Assembly (NCBI RefSeq): GCF_030409755.1
Contig: NZ_JAUFQE010000002.1
Coordinates: 248,001-312,000 of the forward strand
Direction: 5' to 3'
Source of the DNA: Vibrio lentus
GTDB lineage: Bacteria > Pseudomonadota > Gammaproteobacteria > Enterobacterales > Vibrionaceae
Length of the DNA stretch: 64,000 nt
Shown here one piece after another: positions 46,497 to 55,666 of the stretch (position 1 is the first letter of the stretch; the number at the start of each line of letters is the position of its first letter). The notes under the pieces were generated by a model. The model was not told the DNA's origin. It did not search any database and saw only the letters and a list, made by a program, of their open reading frames with translations. Both the position numbers and the translations under genes were made by a program.

Positions 46497-47366
46497 ATGG
46501 TGAAAGTGTGGTTAGTTCCGCTCATTCTCCTCTGCTCTCTAGTCTTCAGCATGTCGGTATTTGCACAAGCTGAAGATGGCACCGTGATTCCAGCGAATAC
46601 GGCTGGTTCAGAGTCGGTCACCATCAGTACGATGGAGCAAGACCAAGCTAAATCGCAAACCATGACCACGGGCAGTCTAACGGGAAATGGTGGCGGTATT
46701 CCTGCCTTTACCATGACAACCAATGCCAACGGTGGTGAAGACTACTCGATTAATTTACAAATCTTAGCCTTGATGACCATGCTTGGCTTCTTGCCAGCGA
46801 TGGTGATTTTGATGACGTCGTTCACCCGTATTGTAGTGGTGATGTCTATCTTGCGTCAGGCGATGGGTTTGCAACAAACACCTTCAAACCAAGTCATCAT
46901 TGGTATCGCGATATTTTTGACCTTCTTCATCATGTCTCCGGTGATCAATCAGGTCAATGAGCAAGCGGTTCAACCTTATCTGAATGAACAGATATCGGCA
47001 CGACAGGCATTCGATGTCGCCCAAGGTCCGATTAAATCCTTCATGCTCAAGCAGACTCGAATCAAAGATTTGGAAACCTTTGTTGAGATCTCGGGCGCGG
47101 AAGTGACCAACCCTGAAGATGTTTCGATGGCGGTTCTGATTCCAGCATTTATCACGTCAGAGCTAAAAACAGCATTCCAAATCGGCTTTATGTTGTTCTT
47201 GCCGTTCCTAATTATTGATTTGGTCGTTGCCTCGGTGTTGATGGCCATGGGTATGATGATGTTGTCACCGATGATTGTATCCTTGCCATTTAAATTGATG
47301 CTGTTTGTCCTTGTTGATGGTTGGAACTTGATACTCTCCACACTCGCCGGCAGTTTTGCCTTGTAG
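46497..47366 (+). CDS. fliP: FliP, export gate protein
   Basis: A 289 aa inner-membrane protein of the FliPQR gate. A signal-peptide-like N terminus is followed by a periplasmic stretch rich in Thr/Gly and four membrane helices (starting [20 protein letters not shown]). The signature [20 protein letters not shown] is clear, as is the end [16 protein letters not shown] at 46485-46488 supports the ATG at 46497; the open frame further up overlaps fliO and has no site. fliQ follows after 11 bases. Confidence 0.96.
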   Translation: MVKVWLVPLILLCSLVFSMSVFAQAEDGTVIPANTAGSESVTISTMEQDQAKSQTMTTGSLTGNGGGIPAFTMTTNANGGEDYSINLQILALMTMLGFLPAMVILMTSFTRIVVVMSILRQAMGLQQTPSNQVIIGIAIFLTFFIMSPVINQVNEQAVQPYLNEQISARQAFDVAQGPIKSFMLKQTRIKDLETFVEISGAEVTNPEDVSMAVLIPAFITSELKTAFQIGFMLFLPFLIIDLVVASVLMAMGMMMLSPMIVSLPFKLMLFVLVDGWNLILSTLAGSFAL

Positions 47367-47377
47367 CTGGGGGAATA

Positions 47378-47647
47378 ATGAATCCTGAAATATTCGTAGA
47401 ATTGTTCCGAGATGCACTTTGGATGGTACTGATAATGGTGTGCGCCATTATCATTCCTAGCCTGCTGATTGGTTTGGTCGTGGCGGTATTCCAAGCTGCA
47501 ACCTCAATCAATGAACAAACCCTCAGCTTCTTGCCTCGTTTGATCGTAACTTTGTTGGCGTTAATGTTGTTTGCTCACTGGATGACGCAGATGATGATGG
47601 AGTTCTTTTTTGAACTCATTGAACGCTTACCGCAAGTGTTGTATTAA
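47378..47647 (+). CDS. fliQ: FliQ, export gate protein
   Basis: A small 89 aa protein with two membrane helices (MVLIMVCAIIIPSLLIGLVV and VTLLALMLFAHWMTQMMMEF) joined by the conserved loop QAATSINEQTLSFLPRLI. It wraps the FliP-FliR core of the gate. The ATG at 47378 follows a GGGGGAA ribosome site; the upward open frame overlaps fliP and is rejected. fliR follows after 6 bases. Confidence 0.96.
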   Translation: MNPEIFVELFRDALWMVLIMVCAIIIPSLLIGLVVAVFQAATSINEQTLSFLPRLIVTLLALMLFAHWMTQMMMEFFFELIERLPQVLY

Positions 47648-47653
47648 ACCGCA

Positions 47654-48436
47654 ATGGAATACCCAACAAGTCTAGTACTCGAGTGGTTAGCCAATTACTT
47701 TTGGCCATATACTCGCATCTCAGCCATGCTGATGGTGATGACGGTAACCGGGGCACGCTTTGTGTCGCCACGTATTCGTCTGTATCTAGGCTTAGCAATT
47801 ACGCTTGCGGTTATGCCGGCCATTCCTGCTGTCCCTAAAGACATTGAACTGTTGTCGTTTCAAGGCTTTCTGACGGTTTTTGAACAGATCGTGATTGGTG
47901 TCGCCATGGGGTTTGTCACTCAGTTTTTGATTCAGACCTTTGTTATGCTCGGTCAGATTCTGGGTATGCAATCGAGCTTGGGCTTCGCCTCTATGGTTGA
48001 TCCAGCAAACGGCCAGAATACGCCAGTACTTGGTCAGCTGTTTATGTTGCTCGCGACCATGTTCTTTCTGGCGACAGACGGCCACTTAAAAATGCTGCAG
48101 CTGGTGGTGTTTAGCTTTACCACATTACCTATTGGCAGTGGTTCTTTAACCGCTGTTGATTTCAGAGAGCTAGCCTTGTGGTTGGGTATCATGTTCAAAA
48201 CAGCGTTGGCGATGTCTTTATCTGGCATTATTGCGCTGCTCACGATTAACCTCTCTTTTGGTGTAATGACACGTGCTGCACCTCAGCTAAATATATTCTC
48301 TTTGGGTTTTGCGTTTGCGCTACTCGTGGGTCTGTTGCTTTGTTGGTACATTCTTGGCGGCTTATATAGCCACTATGAGCTGTATTGGTTACAAGGAGAG
48401 CAGCAGATATGTCGTCTCATCAGATTGGATTGCTAG
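47654..48436 (+). CDS. fliR: FliR, export gate protein
   Basis: A 260 aa polytopic inner-membrane protein with about six hydrophobic segments. The family block IGVAMGFVTQFLIQTFVMLG, then GMQSSLGFASMVDPANGQNT, is clear. It forms the single FliR copy in the gate with FliP and FliQ. It lies 9 bases before flhB. No unusual features. Confidence 0.96.
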   Translation: MEYPTSLVLEWLANYFWPYTRISAMLMVMTVTGARFVSPRIRLYLGLAITLAVMPAIPAVPKDIELLSFQGFLTVFEQIVIGVAMGFVTQFLIQTFVMLGQILGMQSSLGFASMVDPANGQNTPVLGQLFMLLATMFFLATDGHLKMLQLVVFSFTTLPIGSGSLTAVDFRELALWLGIMFKTALAMSLSGIIALLTINLSFGVMTRAAPQLNIFSLGFAFALLVGLLLCWYILGGLYSHYELYWLQGEQQICRLIRLDC

Positions 48437-48445
48437 GAGACTGAA

Positions 48446-49576
48446 ATGGCAGAGTCAGACGGTCAAGAACGCACAGAAGACGCCACGCCCAAACGCTTGC
48501 AACAGGCCAAAGAAAAAGGGCAGGTTGCAAGGTCAAAAGAGTTAGCGTCAGCGTCGGTACTGATTGTAGGCGCGATTTCTTTAATGTGGTTTGGCGAATC
48601 GATGGCGAAAGCTCTGTTCGAGGCCATGCAACGCCTGTTTTCGCTCAGCCGTGACGAAATTTTTGATACCAATAAGCTACTGGAAATCGCTGGTGGCGCC
48701 TTGGTCAACCTGCTGTTTCCACTGTTCTTGATTCTTATCACTTTGTTTGTGGCGGCTGTGATTGGCGCTGCGGGCGTCGGTGGTGTTAACTTCTCGATGC
48801 AAGCCGCTATGCCTAAGGCGTCTAAGCTCAATCCTTTGAGCGGTATTAAGCGTATGTTTGGCCTACAAAGTTGGGTTGAGCTACTGAAATCTATTTTGAA
48901 GGTCGCCCTAGTATCGGGCATGGCTATCTATCTTATCCAAGAATCTCAACATGACTTAATGCAATTGAGCATGGACGTGTATCCACAGAATATATTCCAC
49001 GCCTTGGACATCTTGCTTAACTTTATTCTGCTTATCAGTTGCTCTTTGTTGATAGTGGTGGCGATTGATATCCCATTCCAGATTTGGCAACACGCCGATC
49101 AACTTAAGATGACCAAGCAAGAAGTGAAAGATGAGTTCAAAGACACCGAAGGTAAGCCTGAAGTTAAAGGTCGTATTCGTATGTTGCAGAGAGAAGCGGC
49201 TCAGCGACGTATGATGGCTGACGTTCCTCAGGCAGATGTGATTGTTACCAACCCGGAGCACTTTTCAGTCGCTCTACGCTACAAACAGAATCAAGATAAA
49301 GCACCGATAGTCGTTGCCAAAGGTGTCGATCATATGGCGATGAAGATTCGTGAAATTGCACGTGCAAACGACATCTATATTATTCCAGCGCCTCCATTAG
49401 CTAGGGCGCTTTATCACACTACCGAGCTAGAACAGCAAATTCCTGACGGTCTGTTTACGGCTGTTGCTCAAGTGCTTGCATATGTATTCCAGCTGAAACA
49501 GTACAGAAAAAGAGGGGGGGAGAGGCCAAAATTGCAAGATTCTAATATGCCGATCCCACCTGATTTACGTCATTAG
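48446..49576 (+). CDS. flhB: FlhB, export specificity switch, NPEH variant
   Basis: A 376 aa inner-membrane protein with four membrane helices and a cytoplasmic domain that switches export from rod/hook to filament substrates. The N-terminal tail is typical (GQERTEDATPKRLQQAKEKG). The self-cleavage site, usually NPTH, reads Asn269-Pro270-Glu271-His272; the Asn-Pro bond that is cut is present. Other landmarks are MTKQEVKDEFKDTEGKPEVK, before the site, and PLARALYHTTELEQQIPDGL, after it. It ends the fliK-flhB unit. The flhA promoter follows. Confidence 0.96.
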   Translation: MAESDGQERTEDATPKRLQQAKEKGQVARSKELASASVLIVGAISLMWFGESMAKALFEAMQRLFSLSRDEIFDTNKLLEIAGGALVNLLFPLFLILITLFVAAVIGAAGVGGVNFSMQAAMPKASKLNPLSGIKRMFGLQSWVELLKSILKVALVSGMAIYLIQESQHDLMQLSMDVYPQNIFHALDILLNFILLISCSLLIVVAIDIPFQIWQHADQLKMTKQEVKDEFKDTEGKPEVKGRIRMLQREAAQRRMMADVPQADVIVTNPEHFSVALRYKQNQDKAPIVVAKGVDHMAMKIREIARANDIYIIPAPPLARALYHTTELEQQIPDGLFTAVAQVLAYVFQLKQYRKRGGERPKLQDSNMPIPPDLRH

Positions 49577-49673
49577 ATCAATTGCTTGAGCTCAGCCCAA
49601 TGAAGCCGGATAATGGTTGCTGTATCTGATCGTCTTTATTTGCAAGTTGTGACGATAAATTGACGTTGAGATA

Positions 49674-49691
49674 TTGGTACAGTGCTTGCTA
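49674..49691 (+). promoter_or_regulatory. Sigma-54 promoter for flhA-flhF-flhG-fliA and perhaps the chemotaxis genes
   Basis: TTGGTACAGTGCTTGCTA has GG and GC ten bases apart and the TTGC box. It lies 145 bases before the flhA ATG, so the leader would be about 130 bases. Confidence 0.85.
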
Positions 49692-49835
49692 TATCAATGC
49701 CGAACATTATAAGTCCGATCAGGGAAAACCTGACCATTATAAACCTTATTGCTATAAACTTTGGCAATACAGCTTAGCCCTGAGCCTCGATTCGCTTGGT
49801 GGAAAAGCTACAACATAGCGATACTACCCAGATTT

Positions 49836-51935
49836 ATGAAATTTACCCTCCCTTTTGCGGACAAGCTACCTAAAATCCCTAACCGTGCCATGCCTGCGAT
49901 TGGCGCGCCCGTTATGGTACTTGCCACGCTCGCTATGGTGGTGTTGCCAATTCCAGCTTTCTTGTTGGATATGTTCTTCACCTTCAACATCGCACTGTCA
50001 ATGGTTGTGCTATTGGTTTCGGTTTATACCCGTAGGCCTTTGGACTTTGCTGCATTCCCAACGGTACTTCTGATTGCCACTCTACTTCGACTGGCCTTGA
50101 ACGTTGCTTCGACACGTGTGGTATTGCTCCACGGTCATGAAGGGGGCGATGCTGCCGGTAACGTGATTGAAGCTTTTGGTAATGTGGTTATCGGTGGTAA
50201 CTATGCGGTTGGTTTAGTGGTGTTCTTGATTCTAATGATCATCAACTTCATGGTTGTTACCAAAGGTGCGGGTCGCATCTCGGAAGTAAGTGCACGTTTC
50301 ACGTTGGATGCCTTACCCGGTAAACAGATGGCAATCGATGCCGATTTGAATGCGGGTTTGATCGACCAAGATCAGGCTCGTACCAGACGTTTTGAAGTCA
50401 CCAAGGAAGCGGATTTCTATGGTTCGATGGATGGTGCATCTAAGTTCGTTAAAGGCGATGCAATAGCCGGTATCTTGATCTTGTTCATCAACATCATTGG
50501 TGGTTTGAGTATCGGTATGGCTCAGTTCGACCTTGGTTTTGGTGAAGCAATCGAAATCTATACGCTACTGACTATCGGTGATGGTCTGGTTGCGCAAATC
50601 CCGTCTCTATTACTTTCTATTGCTGCGGCGATGATGGTAACGCGTCAAAACACCGATGAAGATATGGGTGAGCAACTTGTCTTCCAAATGTTCGACAACC
50701 CTAAAGCCCTAATGATCACTGCCGCCATCCTTGGCATCATGGGTATTGTTCCTGGTATGCCGCATTTCTCATTCTTGAGTCTTGCCATCGTTGCAGGTGC
50801 AGGTGCGTATTACATCGATAAAAAGAACAAGAAGAAGGCTGAACAACCCAACCTTCCTGCTACCGTTGAAGCGAATGGAGAAACGGGCTCCCAGAAGGAG
50901 CTTTCTTGGGATGATGTTCAACCTGTTGATATTATTGGTTTGGAAGTCGGATATCGTTTGATTCCGTTAGTAGACAGAGATCAAGGTGGCGAGCTGCTTG
51001 AGCGTGTAAAAGGGGTTCGTAAGAAGTTGTCTCAAGATTTTGGTTTCTTGATCCCAGCGGTACACATTCGAGATAACCTAGAACTCACGCCAAACAGCTA
51101 CCGAATTACTTTGATGGGTGTTGCTGTGGGTGAGGCTGAAATTAAGCCTGATATGGAACTCGCGATTAACCCTGGTCAAGTCTACGGGATGATCGATGGT
51201 GAACCGACGATTGATCCTGCATTTGGCCTTGAAGCTGTGTGGATTAGAGAAGAACAGCGTGAACACGCACAAGCGTTAGGTTACACGGTTGTAGATTCGT
51301 CTACCGTGCTGGCAACACACCTCAGCCAACTATTAACTAATAATGCCTCACAGCTTATTGGTCATGAAGAAGTACAAAACTTACTCGAGATGTTAAGTCG
51401 TTCGACACCTAAGCTGGTTGAAGGCTTTGTACCTGATCAGTTGCCACTTGGTGTGGTCGTGAAAGTGCTACAAAACTTGTTGAATGAAGCCATCCCAATT
51501 CGAGATATCCGCACTATAGTCCAAACTTTGTCGGAGTATTCAAGTAAGAGTCAAGAACCTGACATACTTACTGCTGCGGTTCGTATATCCTTGAAACGAT
51601 TAATTGTTCAAGAAATCAATGGTATAGAGCCTGAATTGCCAGTGATTACCTTGATTCCTGAGCTGGAACAAATCTTGCATCAAACTATGCAGGCATCCGG
51701 CGGAGAATCTGCTGGTATTGAACCTGGTTTAGCCGAACGTTTACAGACATCCCTCAGCCATGCAACGCAAGAGCAAGAGCTGAAAGGTGAGCCCGCCGTG
51801 TTACTGACTTCTGGCGTGTTACGTTCCACTCTTGCGAAGTTCGTGAAAAACACGATCCCAAGCTTAAGAGTTTTGTCTTACCAAGAGATACCGGACGAAA
51901 AACAGATACGCATTGTACAAGCTGTTGGTAATTAA
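49836..51935 (+). CDS. flhA: FlhA, export gate platform protein
   Basis: A 699 aa inner-membrane protein whose nonameric cytoplasmic ring receives chaperone-substrate complexes. About eight membrane helices occupy residues 20-330, with the conserved VARFTLDALPGKQMAIDADL-type block (here SEVSARFTLDALPGKQMAID) between helices 4 and 5. The C-terminal domain starts near 350. The ATG at 49836 (MKFTLPFADK) gives the usual length, though no good ribosome site precedes it. A TTG at 49761 in frame would add 25 residues. Confidence 0.95.
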   Translation: MKFTLPFADKLPKIPNRAMPAIGAPVMVLATLAMVVLPIPAFLLDMFFTFNIALSMVVLLVSVYTRRPLDFAAFPTVLLIATLLRLALNVASTRVVLLHGHEGGDAAGNVIEAFGNVVIGGNYAVGLVVFLILMIINFMVVTKGAGRISEVSARFTLDALPGKQMAIDADLNAGLIDQDQARTRRFEVTKEADFYGSMDGASKFVKGDAIAGILILFINIIGGLSIGMAQFDLGFGEAIEIYTLLTIGDGLVAQIPSLLLSIAAAMMVTRQNTDEDMGEQLVFQMFDNPKALMITAAILGIMGIVPGMPHFSFLSLAIVAGAGAYYIDKKNKKKAEQPNLPATVEANGETGSQKELSWDDVQPVDIIGLEVGYRLIPLVDRDQGGELLERVKGVRKKLSQDFGFLIPAVHIRDNLELTPNSYRITLMGVAVGEAEIKPDMELAINPGQVYGMIDGEPTIDPAFGLEAVWIREEQREHAQALGYTVVDSSTVLATHLSQLLTNNASQLIGHEEVQNLLEMLSRSTPKLVEGFVPDQLPLGVVVKVLQNLLNEAIPIRDIRTIVQTLSEYSSKSQEPDILTAAVRISLKRLIVQEINGIEPELPVITLIPELEQILHQTMQASGGESAGIEPGLAERLQTSLSHATQEQELKGEPAVLLTSGVLRSTLAKFVKNTIPSLRVLSYQEIPDEKQIRIVQAVGN

Positions 51936-51962
51936 GCCGCCTAATTAGAACGGACGATCGAA

Positions 51963-53513
51963 TTGAAAATTAAACGATTTTTTGCAAAAGATATGCGAAC
52001 CGCACTGCTCCAAGTTAAAGAAGAACTTGGTTCAGAAGCGGTGATCATGTCTAACAAAAAGGTCGCAGGTGGCGTTGAAATTGTAGCCGCTATTGATGGC
52101 GAATCTAGTCCATCGACAGCCAGCTCAAAACTCAATAAGCCTCAGCAGCCTACGCAAAGTCAATATACCCAAATGGCAGCGCCAGCCGCTTCCGCTGGGC
52201 GTCGTCAGTTAGATGATGACAAAGTTAGTCTACAGTCGAGTGCTGAAGGCGGACGTTCAATGACTAAGCGCTTCGCTAACATGCTTAAGCAATATAGCCA
52301 TGGCGCAGACGACGAACCGCAACACCGAGCTGAAAATGAAGACTCGTTATCCGCGTTGCTTAACCGCCAGTCTGGTAGTAATCGATCGCTAGGAAATCAG
52401 CAACCTCTCGGTAACCAACAATCTCTCGGTAATCATCAGCCTCGTAGCGGTGGCAACGTAGATTCAGCTTTTGCTCGCGAGTCTGGTTTGTCTAAATTGA
52501 TTGCTGAAGATCGCAGAGTAGAGCGTCCAGCTCCTCGCTTAGATCCTACTCGCTACGATCGTGGCCGTGATCCTGGTCAGTCGAAAGGTTCAGATACCGA
52601 AATGGAAACGATGCGCGAAGAGATGACCTCAATTCGCCGTCTGTTAGAGCATCAAGTCTCTGGGCTGATGTGGCAAGAAGTCGAACGTCGCGAACCTTTG
52701 CGAGCGATGCTTATCAAGCGCCTAGAACGTATGGGTGTTTCGGCAGAACTTGCCGATCAAATGGCTTGCTACATTCCAGAAGACACAAAACCAGCACGAG
52801 CATGGAAAGCCTTGCTTGCTCTGGTCGCTGATCAAATCTCTGTGACACAAAAAGATATTTTAAAACGCGGTGGTATTGTGGCCTTACTTGGCCCGACTGG
52901 CGTAGGTAAAACAACTACCGTTGCTAAGCTCGCAGCCCGTGCAGCAATGGAGTACGGTGCAGACAACGTTGCGCTAGTGACAACAGACACATATCGCATA
53001 GGTGCACATGAGCAGTTATCGATTTATGGTCGAATTATGGGTTGTCCTGTAAGAGTTGCTAAAGATTCTAGTGAACTGGCCGATGTAATATATCAATTAC
53101 GTAATCGTCGCCTGATTCTGGTTGATACTGCAGGTATGGGACAGCGAGATGTGCGTCTATCTGAGCAGTTAGACACATTGATGCAAGAGAGTGGTTCCGT
53201 TATCAATAGCTACCTTGTGTTGCCGGCAACTGCGCAACGTAAAGTGCTGCAAGAAACCATTGAACACTTTAGAAGAATCCCGTTGTCAGGATGTATCCTG
53301 ACTAAGCTGGATGAATCGCTCAGTTTGGGTGAGTTCATCAGTGTGGTAATACAAAATGCATTACCAGTTGCTTACATAGCAAATGGTCAACGAGTTCCTG
53401 AGGATATCGTTATAGCTCAGCCAAAGTACATGATTGCTAAGGCGAATGAGTTATTAGAGAAATCTACAGAGAATGAACCTCATTACTGGAATAGCGATTC
53501 TGAAGGACTCTAG
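51963..53513 (+). CDS. flhF: FlhF, polar flagellum placement GTPase
   Basis: An SRP-type GTPase of 516 aa that marks the pole for flagellar assembly and raises flagellar number. A basic N-terminal B domain (MKIKRFFAKDMRTALLQVKE) is followed by a long disordered linker (about residues 70-215) and the NG domain with Walker A GPTGVGKT (Lys316), DTYRIGAHEQL and LVDTAGMGQRD. The linker holds three degenerate six-residue repeats (LGNQQ, residues 142-159). The start is TTG, which may keep the amount low. It is 27 bases after flhA and 13 before flhG. Confidence 0.96.
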   Translation: MKIKRFFAKDMRTALLQVKEELGSEAVIMSNKKVAGGVEIVAAIDGESSPSTASSKLNKPQQPTQSQYTQMAAPAASAGRRQLDDDKVSLQSSAEGGRSMTKRFANMLKQYSHGADDEPQHRAENEDSLSALLNRQSGSNRSLGNQQPLGNQQSLGNHQPRSGGNVDSAFARESGLSKLIAEDRRVERPAPRLDPTRYDRGRDPGQSKGSDTEMETMREEMTSIRRLLEHQVSGLMWQEVERREPLRAMLIKRLERMGVSAELADQMACYIPEDTKPARAWKALLALVADQISVTQKDILKRGGIVALLGPTGVGKTTTVAKLAARAAMEYGADNVALVTTDTYRIGAHEQLSIYGRIMGCPVRVAKDSSELADVIYQLRNRRLILVDTAGMGQRDVRLSEQLDTLMQESGSVINSYLVLPATAQRKVLQETIEHFRRIPLSGCILTKLDESLSLGEFISVVIQNALPVAYIANGQRVPEDIVIAQPKYMIAKANELLEKSTENEPHYWNSDSEGL

Positions 53514-53526
53514 GCGGCGGATAAAT

Positions 53527-54414
53527 ATGAATGAAAATATGATACATGATCAAGCTAGCGGCCTCCGTCGCTTAACGAAGCCTTCAATCACGAAAGTTAT
53601 CGCTGTAACTGGCGGTAAGGGTGGGGTAGGTAAATCTAATGTGACGTTAGGTATGGCTATTTGCATGGCTCGCCAAGGCAAAAAAGTCATGGTACTGGAT
53701 GCCGATTTAGGATTGGCTAACGTCGACATCATGCTGGGCATTCGCTCTAAACGAAACCTAGGACATGTTTTGGCGGGTGAGTGTGAACTTAAGGATGCGA
53801 TTGTCGAAGGGCCGTACGGAATTAAGATAATTCCAGCGACATCGGGTACACAAAGCATGACTGAACTTTCACATGCTCAACATGCTGGTTTGATTCGAGC
53901 GTTCGGTTCTCTTGAAGACGAGATGGATATCTTGCTAGTCGATACGGCAGCAGGCATCTCGGATATGGTGATTAGCTTTTCAAGAGCGGCGCAAGATGTC
54001 GTGGTTGTGGTCTGTGATGAACCAACTTCGATTACTGATGCCTATGCCTTGATTAAGCTCTTGAGCCGAGAGCACCAAGTTCAGCGATTCAAAATCGTTG
54101 CAAATATGGTCAGAAGCTATCGCGAAGGCCGAGAATTATTTGCAAAGTTGACTTTGGTCACAGAGCGTTTCTTGAATGTGAGCCTCGAACTCGTAGCATG
54201 TATTCCTTTAGATGATAAAGTACGTCAATCAGTCAAGAGACAGAAAATCGTAGTAGATGCGTTCCCTCGCTCCCCTGCGGCGTTGGCAATCAGCTCATTA
54301 GCAAATAAAGCATTGACGTGGCCAATACCAAAAACACCAAGTGGACATTTGGAATTTTTTGTTGAAAGGCTGCTGAACCGTACTGAATTTGTAGAGGAAC
54401 CATTTGGTGAATAA
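53527..54414 (+). CDS. flhG: FlhG (FleN), MinD-like flagellar number regulator
   Basis: A 295 aa ParA/MinD-type ATPase that limits flagellar number by acting on FlhF and, in related bacteria, on the FlrA/FleQ regulator. The N-terminal activation helix has the motif DQASGLR (residues 8-14), which stimulates FlhF GTPase. The deviant Walker A is GGKGGVGKS (Lys31 and Lys36). Walker B is ILLVDTAAGIS. The ATG at 53527 is chosen because it starts just before the activation helix; the open frame above runs into flhF. It overlaps fliA by 8 bases. Confidence 0.96.
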   Translation: MNENMIHDQASGLRRLTKPSITKVIAVTGGKGGVGKSNVTLGMAICMARQGKKVMVLDADLGLANVDIMLGIRSKRNLGHVLAGECELKDAIVEGPYGIKIIPATSGTQSMTELSHAQHAGLIRAFGSLEDEMDILLVDTAAGISDMVISFSRAAQDVVVVVCDEPTSITDAYALIKLLSREHQVQRFKIVANMVRSYREGRELFAKLTLVTERFLNVSLELVACIPLDDKVRQSVKRQKIVVDAFPRSPAALAISSLANKALTWPIPKTPSGHLEFFVERLLNRTEFVEEPFGE

Positions 54415-55141
54415 AGCGCTTACCTACGATCAGCATGCAAATCTCAATAGCCAGCAGGCTTTTTTTGAGAAGTACTCTGTGTTGGTTAAACGTATCGCTC
54501 ATCACTTGTTGGGGCGATTGCCGCCTAATGTATTGGTTGATGACTTAATTCAAGCTGGCATGATTGGCTTGATTGAAGCGCAACAAAACTATGATGGTAC
54601 GAAAGGCGCAAGCTTTGAGACGTATGCAGGTATTCGAATTCGTGGCGCTATGTTGGATGACATTCGCCGTGGTGATTGGGTGCCAAGATCGGTCCATAAA
54701 AATAATCGAGAAATCAGCAGTGCGATTGCAGAACTGGAGAGTGTTCTTAATCGAGACCCAAGTGATGCCGAAGTGGCAAAACACATGGGACTCAGTTTAG
54801 ATCAGTATCACAGTGCTTTAACCGATATTAACTGCTCAAGATTGGTCGGTATCGAAGATTTAGGCGTCTCGGATGATGTCATATCTCCGAATGAAGACTC
54901 TCAAGACAATACGCCTTTTCAAGGGGTTGCTGATGAGTCATTCCGCCAAGCTTTGATCGATTCGATAAAACAACTTCCAGAAAGGGAAGGCCTCGTGCTT
55001 TCACTTTATTACGACGAAGAACTCAATTTAAAAGAGATTGGGGAAGTGTTAGGTGTCAGCGAATCTCGTGTCAGCCAAATACTGAGCCAATCTATGCAGC
55101 GTCTACGCACTAAGTTAAGTGCTTGGACACAGAACGACTAA
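54407..55141 (+). CDS. fliA: FliA, sigma-28 factor for late flagellar genes
   Basis: A 244 aa sigma factor (group 3). Region 2 includes VKRIAHHLLGRLPPNVLVDD, then FETYAGIRIRGAMLDDIRRG; region 4 has LKEIGEVLGVSESRVSQILS, the -35-reading helix-turn-helix. It directs transcription of flagellins 2 and 3 and of flgM from the elements noted above. The start is GTG at 54407, inside the end of flhG; a TTG one codon earlier is possible. FlgM (8402-8719) is its inhibitor. Confidence 0.97.
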   Translation: MNKALTYDQHANLNSQQAFFEKYSVLVKRIAHHLLGRLPPNVLVDDLIQAGMIGLIEAQQNYDGTKGASFETYAGIRIRGAMLDDIRRGDWVPRSVHKNNREISSAIAELESVLNRDPSDAEVAKHMGLSLDQYHSALTDINCSRLVGIEDLGVSDDVISPNEDSQDNTPFQGVADESFRQALIDSIKQLPEREGLVLSLYYDEELNLKEIGEVLGVSESRVSQILSQSMQRLRTKLSAWTQND

Positions 55142-55171
55142 CAACACTGGTTTTATTCAGTGGAGGCTAAT

Positions 55172-55552
55172 TTGAACAAAAACATGAAAATTCTCATTGT
55201 TGACGACTTTTCAACGATGCGCCGAATTGTTAAAAACCTACTACGCGATTTAGGTTTCAACAACACTCAAGAAGCAGACGATGGCTTGACCGCGTTACCA
55301 ATGCTGAAAAAAGGCGAATTTGATTTCGTGGTAACTGACTGGAACATGCCTGGTATGCAAGGTATTGACCTGTTAAAACACGTTCGTGCAGACGCAGAAC
55401 TTAAGCACCTTCCAGTGCTTATGATCACGGCAGAAGCGAAACGTGAACAGATCATCGAAGCTGCTCAAGCGGGTGTTAATGGTTACATTGTGAAGCCTTT
55501 CACAGCGGCAACTCTGAAAGAGAAACTTGATAAGATTTTTGATCGCTTATAA
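55172..55552 (+). CDS. cheY: CheY, chemotaxis response regulator
   Basis: A single-domain receiver of 126 aa from the chosen start. Acidic pair in LIVDDFS, phospho-acceptor Asp56 in VVTDWNMPG, Thr in MITAEAK and Lys in IVKPF. CheY-P binds FliM and reverses the motor. Start choice: GGAGG at 55162-55166 sits 5 bases before TTG 55172, so this is my start. A longer reading from GTG 55160 would contain that site (130 aa, [10 protein letters not shown]); ATG 55184 is a further option. The paralogue here corresponds to V. cholerae CheY3 by context. Confidence 0.93.
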   Translation: MNKNMKILIVDDFSTMRRIVKNLLRDLGFNNTQEADDGLTALPMLKKGEFDFVVTDWNMPGMQGIDLLKHVRADAELKHLPVLMITAEAKREQIIEAAQAGVNGYIVKPFTAATLKEKLDKIFDRL

Positions 55553-55666
55553 GCGTCAATAATAACCTGTTTTTAGGCGCTTCTAGAGAAACACTCACTA
55601 TTAAGTTTGTTGTTTACCTTAATAGTCGAAGCGTCACAAAGTATGCGGAGTAAGGCCGAACTCAGG

